A stretch of DNA of 64,000 nucleotides from Thamnaconus septentrionalis (Eukaryota; Chordata; Actinopteri; Tetraodontiformes; Monacanthidae): positions 6,971,001 to 7,035,000 of the forward strand of contig CM020509.1 in the NCBI GenBank assembly GCA_009823395.1, in the 5' to 3' direction. A program made the translations under genes and the position numbers. The notes beneath the pieces are model-generated. The model did no database searches and was not told where the DNA came from. It worked only from the letters and a program-made list of their open reading frames with translations. Shown piece after piece: positions 1-12,296 of this stretch. The stretch's first letter is position 1. Every line of letters begins with the position of its first letter.

Positions 1-727
1 GAGTGTGTTTTTGCATGCATTTGTACTGCCATCGCTGAAAACGGAGTAAACTAACAGGCTGCTTACAAAATTTCAACGTAAATGTCCCATATTTTTGAAT
101 AATCCTCTCAATTCTCTCTCCCAATAACGACTTCTCCAGAAATGAGGAAAGTCCAGCCCAAACTTCTGTTTCCTGCTCTGGAGACCAATGGAGATATTTG
201 AATCGAAGCAAATATAGAGTCTCATCCCAGTTTAGGATCGTTGGATGGAAAATGTACTGGTCAGAAAATAAAGATAGACCGCGCAGGGGAGGCCTTGGAT
301 ACAGATTTACAGAAAGCTTTTAGCATTTGTATAAAGAAACAGCACAATGAAAGTGATGCATTGTTCAGTGTTCCCCAGCGAAATGGGTCTCCCTGTCATC
401 GGGAATGGTATAATTGCGTAAGAGTGTGCGTGTGTGTGCCCTCGTGTGCGTGCGTTTGCGCTCATTGCCTCGCAGAGATGTTATGACAGTCCCACTTTTT
501 AGAAAATGGCTTTGTCTCCTCTCACACAGATCGCTGCACACTCAACACGGTGCAGTGGCGGATAATGGCTTTGCAGGGGCCGCAGTAGCACTCAGCCAAA
601 GATCCATCTGGCTAAAATATACATTAGGCCGCACATGCTTCATCACCGACGCAAGAAACGCTTTAAATAACGGCGAAATGTGCAATTGCCCTCGCGCAGG
701 GACAAAGAAACACACACTAACGTGTGT

Positions 728-729
<2 letters not shown>

Positions 730-760
<31 letters not shown>
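730..760. repeat. (CA)n microsatellite
   Basis: Perfect CA dinucleotide tract of about 15 units. A short TG run lies immediately before it, so the junction is palindromic. Confidence 0.97.
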
Positions 761-764
<4 letters not shown>

Positions 765-3700
765 AGAGAAGCATGGGCCATTAATGTATCATCAGATATC
801 AGAGAGAAGTCTAAACTTCCCAGCAATTATACTGTAATCTGTCCAACGCTGGACGGACTCGAGGAGGAGGAGAAGAAACCAAGAAAGGGAGCAGAGGAAA
901 GTATGTGGGAAGCGGGAGAAGATGAAAAGGCCCGGCTGCGCGAAACGAAAACAAATGCCACGCATAGTTCCATTGTGTTTGAGGCAACGCAGCGATTACA
1001 CACTCACTTCTCAGTAACCTCCCCTGCTAGCGGAGCAGCGAGCGTTGTCACCTCATGGCAACGAGGGGCCTGGGTTCCTGCTCAACGGGTTTGGAGGAGA
1101 TTTACGGCTTCTTCCTGCATCTCTGTGGTTTTCCTCCAGAAGAAACCTCAGCGCAAGTTTCCCCTTCAGTCAAACACATGTATGGTGGGGTTAATACCCA
1201 ATCAGAGCCCCACCAAGCACACACATGGAGACCTTGATCTGGTCCCAAGAGGCTCTACACTCGTCTCACCAGAGGCCACCGGACCACCTCTTGTTCTTCA
1301 CCATATTTTATTCTTCTTCATCTGCCACATTATCCGGGGTCGGGTCGCGGGTCTCCACCATATTTTCAGACATATTTTAACACATTGCAGAAGACATAAC
1401 ACGCTTGAGGAAAATACGAAAAAAAACACCCAACAACCTGTCTAACCCTTGTTAGGATATCTTGGAACATCCCTGATGCAACATTACTGCTTGTTTGTTG
1501 CTATTTCCTGGTCATAATCCGGACAAACGGCAGTAATTTTATCAGTCACAACCAACATCTGGGATAATCATCATGGATTTGCGTAGTTTGGACCTGGCAG
1601 TAGCGTTCTGTTTTGTTAGGTCTGTCTGATAGAAATTCATTTAAAAAAAAAAAAAAAAACAAACAAAGAATTTGATTCATGATTTTGAGGTCTTTGGCGA
1701 AACCTTCACATCCTCACAACCAAAAGTTAAGAGCGCGCATGTTACCCCAGCGAGCCCAAACAAACCTGTCAAATTGTGGTTCCATAGTGTTATTCATAAT
1801 CTTGTGGTGAACTCCAATTTGGGTGTTTTTAACATGTCTGGGTTCCTTTGCGGCGATGCATGTTTTCTACCACTATTTGTTTGTCCGTGTGCCTTCAGTG
1901 CTTCGGAACTTCTCCAAACGACCCCCTGCCTCCCAGCCTTATATTTTAAAAACATGCTTCTGAGGTTTACGGATGGAAATATTAGTCGCGCTCCAATTTT
2001 CTCAAATTATTCCCATTTACAAGTCATGTGTCATTTTGAAGAGGGCCTAAAATATCTGCTGACACGAAAGCAAGAAAGGCCTCCTTTGGATTTTTCAAGA
2101 CGTTCCAATAAGTTAAATGATCCAGGCCTGACCGCTCAAAAATGTGAAGATAAATGCTAGCTTGAAAAACAGACTAATGGAATTGAAAACATTAAAAAAG
2201 TTAAAGAGTGTGTCAAGCCGTCAGGGAATCAACTGAACTATGAGGCAATTCAGACTGGTTCCATCATTTTGTGCGGGTTGGGGTGTGATGGACGCCAACA
2301 GGAAGTCAGCCGTTTTAGCCGGAGGAAGCCACGGATCAGTTCTGATTGCGCTCGCGTTTGACACGGTGATCAAGTGTTAAGGAAAATAGATGCAATCGTC
2401 CATTTGTAATGTTAGACAATTGCAAAATCACTATTGAACAAGAGAAGGGGCAAGAACAGGGGAGCTGGTTGGCTGCAACCACATAGTTGTGAGAGTGATG
2501 AAAAACAGATCAGTCTGACTAATGTGTGCGTGGCTCTGCAGCCTCCTTCACGCGGCTCCTTCCTCTCCTTTGTTAAACCGTACTGCACGCAGTGCTGGAT
2601 GTCAGTGATTCCAGTGCATCGTCTGCGAAGAAGTTCCTCTTCTGGCAGTTATGAGAAAAAAAACTTGTGAAATCATTGCTGGAGATGCTTTGTCTCTTTC
2701 CCATGATGCATCTTGGTCTCATCTCCTCCAAACGGAAGGCATTCACCCCAGTTAATTGGCCACTGGTTCACTGGTTAACCTTCCTTGGACTTTTTTTTTT
2801 GCAGCGAGAGGGATTAGGGTTAACCTGTCCCATCTGCCCTTGGTTGACGATTGAATTTCAAATGAACGCGATTCATACGCGTCGTGAAAGCCCCAATTAT
2901 TGCCGCAGCTGCGACATAGTTGGTGGTTAGGCCGCGGCTGTCGTCACCCGCGTGTCAATAATCTGTTCGCCAAAAATTGCAAATTGATCCGTTTTTTTGT
3001 CAAACAAATTTGCCGAGCAGCGTGAATTCCTGTCTCGGCGAGAGCTAAACAGGAAGTTGGCCGGCAGAGGCCCATGGGAAAGTGTCTGCGCCCTTGAACT
3101 GACCTCTAACGCCGAGCACTACCATTACATTGTGTTTTCGCACTGCGATGCTACAGAAATGGGGGTGGCTGGGGCTTTCCCATGTGTGCTTTCAATCTCA
3201 AACACTTTTGCTAACAAGACGCGCAGGATGTCACTTATTCATTTTTGCCCCAAACAGGACCCGTGTTGTGCGTGTTTGTATGTGTTTCTGCCTGCTCCGC
3301 TCATTGTCAACCCCGGCAGACCAAAAGGGAATCCGGCAGCTCCCATGTCCGAACAACGCTTTCAATTTGGGCCATGTTTGTCTGGCCATTGTTTGGCCGC
3401 CACACCCCCCGCACGTTGGCAGCGATGACAATAAGGTCTGAACGCGGCCCAGTCCAAATGGGTTTTCCGCGCCGAGAAGCAGAAGAAGTGGCCGTCTACC
3501 CCCCCGCGACAGACAGGCCGCTCCCTCCCGCTTGTCCCTCCGGGCACGGCCGGCGGGGAGGAAACCTCAGGGCCGAGCCAGGAAACACTGGTGGGATTTA
3601 ATTTCCCTCCGTGCCCAGTGGGGACACCTGGGGACCCCCCACGCCTCTCCCCCGAGGAGGAGCCCCAGTCTCTGCCGCGCTGCTCCACCTGCCCTGCTTC

Positions 3701-4297
3701 AGATATTGACTTAGACCTGGAAGAATCAACTTCTCTCTCTCTTCCCCCAGAACAGTTCTTTTATCACAGAACTGTCTGATTACTTTCCAAAGAAAATCGA
3801 ACAAAACTTTGGTTTGGTACATAAAAAGCGTCGAATGAAGAATTGGTGTTGTGTTGTATTGTGCTTAGACCAATGACGGCAGAGTTTTCTGCGACACGAT
3901 AATTATTTTCCTCTAAGTCAAACAGATTCAAGTGGCCACCGTGTGTCCACTGACACTGCAAATAAATTATCCTCCACCATCGCTAGGATCAGGCAATCAG
4001 CCTCGAGTTTTCAGCGTAAAATGAGAGTGCACACTTGGGTAAACTGTTATTAAAAGCTTTACTCAAAAAAAAATTATAAAATAGACAAGACTCGAGGCAG
4101 GATAAGTCGTTCTGAAACACTCGAGAAATCATTTATTCGGAAGAAACGGCTGTTTCCGATCAGAGCACCTTCAAAATATTCAAATATTTACCAGACATAA
4201 ACAGTGACAGTAAAACTCATCCATTACCCAAAGCCGCCAAATGTCTCGGCATGAGTGTCAGGATTTTCAGTGATATTTTACTACAAACTGACTTGGC

Positions 4298-4350
<53 letters not shown>
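4298..4350. repeat. (GAT)n trinucleotide microsatellite
   Basis: Perfect GAT/ATG tract of about 17 units, 1.15 kb upstream of the slit3 start codon. It produces a poly-Asp chance frame on the + strand, which is not a gene. Confidence 0.97.
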
Positions 4351-4974
4351 GTACTATGCTACTCCGTTTATGTGGTTATTTGCAGAGATTTCTGTCAAGT
4401 TTCACTCTGGCGTCAGAGATGAGGTTTGAATCCCCTTTTTTGGAGTTGCTGCCTGCAATGAAGCTCTCGGTTCTTCCAACAGAGGGCAGCAGCACTACTG
4501 CCCAGTCACACTAGTTGTGGCAGGAGCTCGAGCAAAAGTTGGGAAGTTGATCACTTTGGGAAATCAAGATTTCCCTTTGCTGAAATAGACATGTATGGCA
4601 CATTTTGATCCTGGCTTTGTTTTTTTTCCCTCTCGGGAAGCTAACTTTCAAAACATGACATTACATTTCCAACTTTCCCTAACTAACCTCGCAACTATTG
4701 GCTCCAATGATGATGCAGTGGATGTCAAAAGAGTCCAAACTAATTTGTGATCACACACACAGATATTATATGAGTGAGTGAGCGAGCTGTGCCACCGGGA
4801 TAGTTTGCCGTGTCCCTCCTCCCTGTGGGAAAGTTCAGACAGGCGGTGACAGAGACAGTTTGTGCGGGGACGATGCGGGTCGAGTGAAAGCTGAGTCCGG
4901 GGAGAAGCGACCTGACGGCCGGCGGGGCGGACCAGGCAGCTCGTGTTTGCGCGTCTGCACTCCTTAACTTCTGA

Positions 4975-5003
4975 TCCTCCTCCTCCTCCTCCTCCTCCTC
5001 CTC
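4975..5003. repeat. (CTC)n tract in promoter/5'UTR zone
   Basis: Homopyrimidine trinucleotide tract of about nine units next to the GC-rich promoter segment. Such tracts can adopt triplex (H-DNA) structure in promoters; no function is shown here. Confidence 0.9.
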
Positions 5004-5252
5004 CCTCCTATGCTTTCCCCACCCCACCCCCTAGTTTCACTACCACTCTCCAGCGCGACTCTCACTTTCCTCACCTCTCTGCAGCGGAGGGATGTCCTCT
5101 GGAAGGAGCTGATCATTTTCACCTTACGGAAAGGAGGAGGAAGTTCGCGGAGCCCAACAACTTTCGTTGCTTCCCCCGGTCAAGTGTGTGTGTGAACGGT
5201 GACGCGTTTTGACGGGACGTAAACTGTCTGCGCACAACAAACTTTTTCTCTG

Positions 5253-5282
5253 ATGGAAGCGGCGCGTTTTGAAAGGGATTAG
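5253..5282 (+). promoter_or_regulatory. candidate upstream ORF in slit3 5'UTR
   Basis: An ATG at 5253 opens a nine-codon frame (MEAARFERD) that ends at TAG 5280-5282, 221 bp before the main start. Its context is C at -3 and G at +4, so initiation would be moderate to weak. It matters only if the transcription start lies upstream. A second, shorter uORF begins at the ATG near 5092. Confidence 0.3.
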
Positions 5283-5503
5283 GACTCACCGGGCTTCCGA
5301 GGAGAAAGTTTTCTGAACTTTTGGTTGAGCAGTTGACTTACAGGCTCGCAGTTTTGCCTTTTTTTTTTTAAAATTTTATTTTATTTTATTTTATTCTTTT
5401 GGTGGGGGGCGTATTTCGGGGATCCTGACTTCCGCGCAGACTTCCTCGGCAGCAGCACCAGCAGCAGCTTTGAAGTTTGGGAGAGTAATTACCTCAGTTG
5501 GAT

Positions 5504-5706
5504 ATGATGCTTCCGACCGGCCCGTCGAGGCGCGCTGCGCCCTGCCGGGTTTTGGCTCTGGCTGCGACGGCGGTGGTGCTGCTGATGTGCGCCGCCGCTG
5601 CCAGTGGATGTCCGCATAAGTGCAGCTGTTCCGGGTCTCATGTGGACTGCCAGGGTCTGGGATTGAAGACCGTGCCAAAAGGAATACCGAGGAATGCCGA
5701 GCGTCT
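5504..5706 (+). CDS. slit3: slit3 exon 1: signal peptide and first LRR N-terminal cap
   Basis: First coding exon of Slit, a large secreted glycoprotein whose LRR domains bind Robo receptors to steer axons, vessels and migrating cells. The 67 complete codons hold a hydrophobic signal peptide (Leu/Ala/Val-rich core at about residues 16-34). It is followed by the LRRNT cysteine cap with Cys at 36, 40, 42 and 49 (C-x3-C-x-C-x6-C) and the tail IPRNAERL, which is typical of Slits. Tandem ATGs at 5504 and 5507 are both possible starts. The first has G at -3 and the second A at -3, and they differ by one Met. The in-frame TTG at 5498 is not a plausible start. The donor is gtaagt at 5707, and the exon ends two bases into a Leu codon (phase 2). 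The cap residues (KC-C, GLGL, RNAERL) are closer to the SLIT3 proteins I know than to SLIT1 or SLIT2. The 5'UTR part of the exon is not delimited. Confidence 0.92.
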
Positions 5707-5723
5707 GTAAGTGACATGTCACT

Positions 5724-5885
5724 CTTCTTCTTCTTCTTCTTCTTCTTCTTCTTCTTCTTCTTCTTCTTCTTCTTCTTCTTCTTCTTCTTCTTCTTCTTCT
5801 TCTTCTTCTTCTTCTTCTTCTTCTTCTTCTTCTTCTTCTTCTTCTTCTTCTTCTTCTTCTTCTTCTTCTTCTTCTTCTTCTTCTT
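5724..5885 (+). repeat. perfect (CTT)54 tract beside the exon 1 donor
   Basis: 162 bp of uninterrupted CTT (GAA on the other strand), exactly 54 units, starting 17 bp after the first base of intron 1. The sense RNA would be a long UUC/CUU polypyrimidine tract, a good match to the short UCUU/CUUCU motifs bound by PTB proteins. GAA/TTC repeats are also known to form triplex DNA. Long poly-Ser, poly-Phe, poly-Glu and poly-Arg frames across it are artefacts. Confidence 0.98.
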
Positions 5886-7210
5886 GTTTGCTGATCATAC
5901 AGGTGAAGCAAGTTGCAGCACATTCTGCCTGATAAATCATTAGTGTCGTCGTTGCCATGCTAAAATTAACTTGGTCCCACTTAAATCAAACAGTTGGTCG
6001 CAACATATTTCAGTTACTATCAGTTACTCATTTTGCAACAAACTTTTTTGGTGAGCATGGAACATACAGCTGGGATCTTCTGCTAATTAGCTAATTGGAT
6101 GATTTTAGTTGGCATACATTAAATGGGTAAGTTATAATCAGAAGATAATCAGAAATCAGCCCACTGGTGGAGCTTCATCTGTGGACGAAAACTTCTCCAA
6201 AGTTCTGCAGTGGCCTGGCTGAATGGAGCCGTTTCACGGTGCCAGTTTCCCTGTCTAGTTCCTCTCTGGCTACTGTGATGTTCTTGGAAGTCGGTGAATT
6301 TTCTGCAGCTTGTGGTGTTAGTATTGCAGTGTGTGTTCTGTTCTCCCCGCTCCTGTTTTGTTTGAGTTTTAGAGGTCCAGTGTTACTCCAAGAGGTCTGA
6401 GGGACTGAACTGTAAAACGCATAAAAGTAATTGTGTGCCGATCAAGTTTAAACAAAGGTTTTTGGTTGCATCCATTCAGCTGACTAAATCAATTTAAACG
6501 TATTTAAACTCTGACCTTGCATCAGTTTTATTTATCTGCCAGTAATTGAATTTGGCATGAAAACCTTATCCTGCTACCGGAGGCCATTTTTGAGGGGGGT
6601 TTATTTTATGAAAAAGGAAAATAGATGTCGAAGCGATTGTGTTCTGGCCAATTGAATAACTTCAGTGGCTTCGCTGTTGTTTTCTTCTATAGTGTAAAGA
6701 GGCATTTACACTCTAAACCAACCAATTCTATCAATAAACACAGAGAAAAGTGAAGCCTATAACGTTTGGATAAATATTATTAATGGATGTTGCAATTGAG
6801 AGGTTTGCTGGAATGTTGCGCTGACCTCAGTCAGCTGGGCCAAGAAAGAAAACAGTCTGGAAATAGCCTCAGAAATGCATATTCAGCTTTTATAAAGAAG
6901 TCAGGATTAAACAGTAGAAGAAGCTGTGACTTCGTTAGATCTTTATATCATCTCAGAGTCTCCTTTTCTAGGCTTTACAAAGTTTAGCCCGCTGGCTCCC
7001 CTGGTGATTTTGTTACATCCTGAATCACTTGTGTAAAAATCCCCAAATGGCAACTCAACTTCACTTTTAACGCTTTATTCAAACCTGATGACGATCTGAA
7101 ATTAAATTCACTCCCGAGGCAAAAGACGGACCTTCTGACAGACGCCAAAGACGACTTTAGCCCCTATTCTTGACACGTATGCGCGCCTGCAGCCACACAC
7201 ATGCACAATC

Positions 7211-7213
<3 letters not shown>

Positions 7214-7264
<51 letters not shown>
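7214..7264. repeat. (CA)n microsatellite
   Basis: Perfect CA tract of about 25 units in intron 1. Confidence 0.97.
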
Positions 7265-7268
<4 letters not shown>

Positions 7269-9918
7269 CGTCGCGACTGTATGGAAGCCATTAAGCATGA
7301 TAACGGAGCAGCCAAAAGCTCCGCAGGGGATCAGCAACAGACCTAACCCTGAGACAACAAACACAATCAGTGGACTGTGGAGGGCAACTCGCAGGCCGTG
7401 TTTGTGGAGCTGGTGGCGGTGGGACACGAACACATGATTAGCATTTGCACTTACCGTTTTGACGGTTACATCTGCATGGTGACACGTTAGCTTTTTTTTT
7501 TTTTTTTTTTGCTCTGGCTTGGTCCAGTTGTGTGCATGAGCAGGAGCTAAACGACAGGCCGTCCCTCTTCCATCCCACAGGGCTGCCGTGACCTCCCAGG
7601 ACCTGCTGGCTTCCACCAGCAATCCCCTCAAGACATTTACACCCTTGGAAAATAAATAATTAGGGCAGGCAGTGATGGGGAGGCAGGATAAGGGGTTCCC
7701 TTGCTTCTTGCTCAGAGTCCCCCAGAGGCGTGGTGTATAGCGCCCCCACCCGCCCCTCCGTTCCCCTTCATTCCTGAAACTATGTGTTTATGTTTCTCTG
7801 ATTTATCCAGGTCAGTGTTTCAGCTGGCCCAGAGTTGCTCCTTTTCCTCCCTCTACTTCTACCTCTGAAGATGTGTTTTTTTGTTATTTTTTCAAGGGAG
7901 CCAGAGATGGGAAACATTAAAATGGATGAGAATCCAGTTGAAACAGTTAAGGCAGATGGGCTTATTTATTTATCTATTGTGTTTTTTTTTTTAGGCTAGA
8001 GCAATGACCGACATTTCCCCAAAGCAGAGATTTGGGTTTGGCACCTCGGGTGAGGATCCGCAGCCAACAGGTTCAAGTAATGAAAGTGTCAGATTTGAGT
8101 TAATTTAAGAGTGAAATTGTCTCACTTGTATCAGAGTGAAGTCGCCATATTTTCTAAGTGATCCCCTTTAATGCAGTTTATATCAATTTCCATAAATTCT
8201 TCAGTTAATGCCTTAAGTCAGTTTTGCACATAATGAAAAACACAGTGGGACAAAGACAATATTTTATGAAGTATTGTTCCATGTGGGAGAAGAAGGCTGA
8301 TGGAACCACTCCATCAGCTGCATTTTGTTTTACTGGCAATAAACATATCATTTCAGAACCTCTTATAAAATTGAAATGTTAGACTTTGTTGTGATATTGT
8401 TAAAATTTAAGTATCAAAGAGATTTCAAAAACAGTTTGGTTTAAAACCAGAACTGGCAACCCTGAACGAAAATGAGCTCAAAGTCACAAATTTGCTCTTT
8501 ACTGTAATGGCTGCTTCAGTTTTTCCTGGCAGCGAGTGGCTCTGATTGGTCAGAGCATGCGGTGCGATGTCGTGATGTTGTGGTAACCGGCTGGACACTG
8601 GCTGGATCGATGGCCCCATAAAACACTGCAGTAGGATGCACAGTCTCACAGTGCACCCCAGCGTAAAATAAACCCCGTGTTTGGGGATGGAGTGCTTGCC
8701 TGTAGGCCCTAAAAATGGCCCATTAAAAGTTTAAAGCGTGCTCCCTCTTGGAGCTCCAAGTGTACGCTGGACTCCCGTGATGATGGAAAGTCTGTGTGCA
8801 GAAAATCCAATCAAGATTTCCAGGAAAACATCAAAAGATTGGAATACGGTTAAGATACGATTGAGTACAATCTGCTATCAGGTTGCACTGGAAAGGTATA
8901 AATTTGTTCTTGTGCGTTCCATACAGTCTAATATGTTTCTCACAAGTGTAATTTGTAGTAAGACCTGGTAGTAAGTCATGGGAGAAGCTTTACTCTTGAC
9001 AGTGTAGGGTATCCAGGGAGAAGAGGAGATGTGGTTTGTGTGCAATGATACACACGTGTCGCACATAGCAACACGATTTCCCCAATGTATCCGGGTTCAG
9101 AAAATCTGGAGACAGGTGTAGCAAATGAAACAAATTTTCATTTGAACACAAAAGAAGGAACCAAGTCCAGTCGTCTAATTTTAAAAGCTCTAAATTCAAG
9201 CTAACAGGTAATTCTACTGTAGGTTGGCTAGAGGTGTGAGTTTGTGAGGTGTGAGTTTGGATGGTTCTTTGTCTTTGTACCTGGCTGTACATTAAACTGG
9301 TGACAGCCACTATAGGTGTGGTAACATGGACTCATTGAAAAAAATAAAATACCTTTTTGGATTTTTTTTGTGCTGGTGTGGGCTGAAAATGTCCAAGCAG
9401 TTCAGTTTGAATGCCTTGACTGCCTTGGAGGACAGTAATCAAAGCACCAGTAGAGATTTTTTTATTCGGCTTTTGTTCAGTATAAAGAAAGAACATTTTT
9501 TTGACTCCTCTCCGATGTGAGAGAAAAGATTTTTCGAGTTCACCTGTTGGGACTGCAAATTGAATCTCTCATGGAACTCTGTCTTCATTGTTGTAAACAG
9601 TGTTTGGAAAGGTTAACGAGAGGAAAAACAGTGGTGGCCTCATCTGTTTGCACATGCACGCAAGCGCACATGCACCACACGCACACACACACATGCGCGC
9701 GCACGCACAGTCAGCCTCAGCGATTACCTCGGGCCAGTCAATTCCATAATGTCCTCCTCGGGAAGCCACTTGAGAACTCATTTGCATCTAATTTGAGTGG
9801 AGGGTTTTTTTGTGAGTTTGGGGGGCTTAGCAGACTTAACAAAGGCGAGGAAAATGAATTGCAAGCTGGGATGGCTGCTCTCCCCCGTGTACGATTCACA
9901 CCTGCCCAATGGAGACCG

Positions 9919-9921
<3 letters not shown>

Positions 9922-9985
<64 letters not shown>

Positions 9986-9987
9986 GC
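9922..9987. repeat. (CA)n microsatellite
   Basis: Perfect CA tract of about 30 units in intron 1 with CACG variants at its 3' end. A looser CA/CG-rich patch lies upstream at about 9650-9710. Confidence 0.97.
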
Positions 9988-12074
9988 ACCCTGAAGTGTT
10001 GATTTTCAGGGCTGCAGATTGCAGAGTGTTACCCCCCCTGCCTTCCAAAAAAAAGAAAAAAGTGGAACTGGAATGTTGTAAAGTCTCCGGGGGGCAGTTG
10101 GTGGATTGGGCCGCAATCAGCGAAAGCTCCCTGAAAAAGGTGTAATCCGCGTGATTAAACGCCTACCCGTGCTGCGTGTCAAACAGCGTTACATGTATGT
10201 TGACGTTTGGCGGTTGAGCGAGTTCGCCACGTTAAGCGGCGCGTGGTGCCGGGCCAACTTTGCACAAGCTAATTCCGATCTTAACTGCCCATTTTTCTAT
10301 TCCCCCTGCCGGCGGTGCTTTGAGGCCAAGTTTTGGTAACATTTTTACGAGCAACACCTTCTCTGTTTTCTGCAGTCTGTCTGCCACTTTTCCCCCTCCC
10401 CAGGTTTTTTTTTTTATTTCCCTTCTCAGACCCTCATCTTTGGCCCGGCATGTTTTCTCACCTCTGTTTCCTTCTTTCTGCTTCTCGTCTTTCTGTCACA
10501 TTCGACTCTTTCTTCTTCTTGCTCCTCGGCGGCTTCTCCCCGGCTCCCACCTCCTCCTCCTCCTCCAACAAACTTTCACACACCTTTGGTTCGCCAGCAG
10601 CGTCTCTTCACTGGAGTTTTCACAGCTCCCATTTCCCTTCAGCGTGCCAACCTACCACAGAGCGCACAACAATACAGTCCTGTGGCCCTGTGTGTGTGTG
10701 TGTGTGTGTGTGTAGGTTGGAAACACACTTGCTGCCTCTGGCTGTTATCAAAGCTTGACATTGATTGGGCTGCGGACGCTGGAACAGCCACACCTTCAGC
10801 TGTGAAAGGGCATTTCATGGTGGGATTGGAATCTTATTGTGTTTGTGTGATCTTTGAATTCTTTGGTGCTCTAAGCAGCTAAATTTGGTCTTTTGGTTTG
10901 TCACTCTTGATTGTTTAACATCTGTGTTTCATGTTAGGACCTTTATTCAAAGAAAAACTTAGAAATAAACTAAATTGTGTGTTACAAATTGCTAGTTCTG
11001 GGGCTTCAGATAGCAGCGATCAAGTTGATGTACACAAAGATTAGTCTGTTGCTGGAAAAGGTTGCATGTGGCCACCTGTAGGAGCTAGAATACAATGAGG
11101 AGGTCCTGAGTCAGGCAGTGGGTTTGGCCTTGAAAGGCAGCAGGCGCAATGCATGGTTGTGGTTGCTGGTTTTTCTTCGCTCTGACTGTATAAAATGGTC
11201 CATCATTTTCAAAACAATTGCTCATTCTTGCTACAAGTTCCACGAACAAAGTACTACTTTAAAAAACATGCTTCTAGGAGATGTAGGCTAATAACGAAGT
11301 ATTCCCGCACATGTGCATTTCTTCCGGGCCAGCCTCAGTCACCGCATGCTGTCGGGAGCCAGTGGGCCAAAGCCATCACTGGGTGTAGAGTGTTCTTAAA
11401 CATTATCATGGGCGTTGTGGTGATGTAATACATCTAAAAGGCAGTCGAGTGTTATTGCTTTTGCAGGCAAATAACTGAGAGGTAAAAACCGCAGCGAGCT
11501 TGCAGTTCTCAGACAGCCTCTTAATGTCCCTCCTATCGTCTCACCACGTCGTGCCCTTCCAACCATGTTTGAGTCACCGCTGGTTTGCCAAATGGCACGG
11601 GCAAGGCTAACCGATATTTCAGACTTCGGCTCTAGGTCAGTGGGTGATTCTCCTTTACCCTCAACTTCCCCCATGTGCCAAGGAAGTTGACCATCCCCGC
11701 ATAATGACTCCCAGTCTGGGAGGGAGGCCGTCTGCTGCTTCTCGTTGGGAAACTGTGTATGTAGGCGGCATTAAAACACTGAGACGACATTCACCGCGGA
11801 GCCGTTAAGGCACTACTGGCTCGTGCTTGGGAAATAAAGCAACTGTGCAAAGGCTTCAAAGTCCTGCAGCCATGAATAGACTGCACTCGAGTGGACCTTT
11901 AAAGCCTTTATAGATTTCCTACCGCCCAAACCCGAACTCAGCCAAGGCAAGCATGCCAGACTGCAACCAAGACCAGTTTTAATGTAATGTCAAATTATGT
12001 TTATTTCTGTCAAGTGCATCTTGTTTTAAAGGTTAGACCTATTTTATTGACAGATTGCATTAGTTGCAACCTTT

Positions 12075-12296
12075 ATGTTGCCTCAATGCAAAAAGGTTGC
12101 GGGTTCAATTCTCTATTATCCCTTCTTGTTTGCATGTTCATCATGTGTCAGCCTGGGTTCTCTTCTGGCACTCCAGCTTCCTTCCACACGCCAAACATGC
12201 ACATCAGGTTCACTGGCAATTGTAAGAAGTCCTTAAAATGGTCGTGTGCATGGTTGTGTTGGCCGTGCAACGAACTGGCGACTTGTCTAGACTGAC
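12075..12296 (+). mobile_element. degraded dispersed fish repeat (family unassigned)
   Basis: Ordered landmarks of a very common teleost interspersed repeat are visible: a 'gttgcgggttcaa' segment, then 'tttgcatgttc' with 'gtcagcctgggttctc', then 'ctccagcttccttccac', 'catgcacatcaggttcactgg', and finally 'aactggcgacttgtc'. The order matches that repeat, but the copy is diverged and has lost its ends. The tRNA-like 'gggttcaattc' box suggests a SINE-type origin, but I cannot name the family. There is no coding capacity. Confidence 0.6.

Larger units (their letters stand above)
1..4740. other. upstream intergenic DNA, no gene recognised
   Basis: About 4.7 kb 5' of the slit3 first exon. The open frames here, including one of 343 codons at 414-1445, cross a (CA)n tract, resemble no family I know and show no exon-like borders. 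Contents seen: a (CA)n tract, an A17 run at 1643-1659, a (GAT)n tract at 4298-4350 and AT-rich unique DNA. It may contain distal promoter or enhancer sequence, but nothing specific can be assigned. Confidence 0.6.
4741..5503 (+). promoter_or_regulatory. slit3: slit3 promoter and 5'UTR zone (boundaries inferred)
   Basis: This segment precedes the start codon and is clearly richer in G+C and CpG than the DNA further upstream. A GC-box core GGGGCGG lies at 4924-4930, and several GGAA (ETS-type) cores lie around 5100-5150. A TATA-like string is at about 4762-4772 and a (TTTTA)n stretch at about 5355-5397, but neither is a convincing TATA box. The transcription start cannot be placed from sequence. 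If transcription starts near 4800-4950, the 5'UTR is about 550-700 nt and contains short upstream ORFs; if it starts near 5400 it contains none. A 5'-complete cDNA or CAGE data would settle this. Confidence 0.5.

Noticed and set aside
414..1445. 343-codon open frame upstream of slit3
   Set aside because: It crosses a (CA)n tract, has no recognisable domain and no splice-like borders; read as a chance frame.
5498..5503. TTG at 5498 as slit3 start
   Set aside because: A non-ATG codon just before two in-frame ATGs; the ATG at 5504 or 5507 is far more likely.
5489..5958. Poly-Arg, poly-Glu, poly-Ser and poly-Phe frames
   Set aside because: All are translations of the CTT/GAA microsatellite in intron 1.
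12100..12120. tRNA-like 'gggttcaattc' B-box
   Set aside because: No tRNA cloverleaf around it; it is part of a degraded dispersed repeat.
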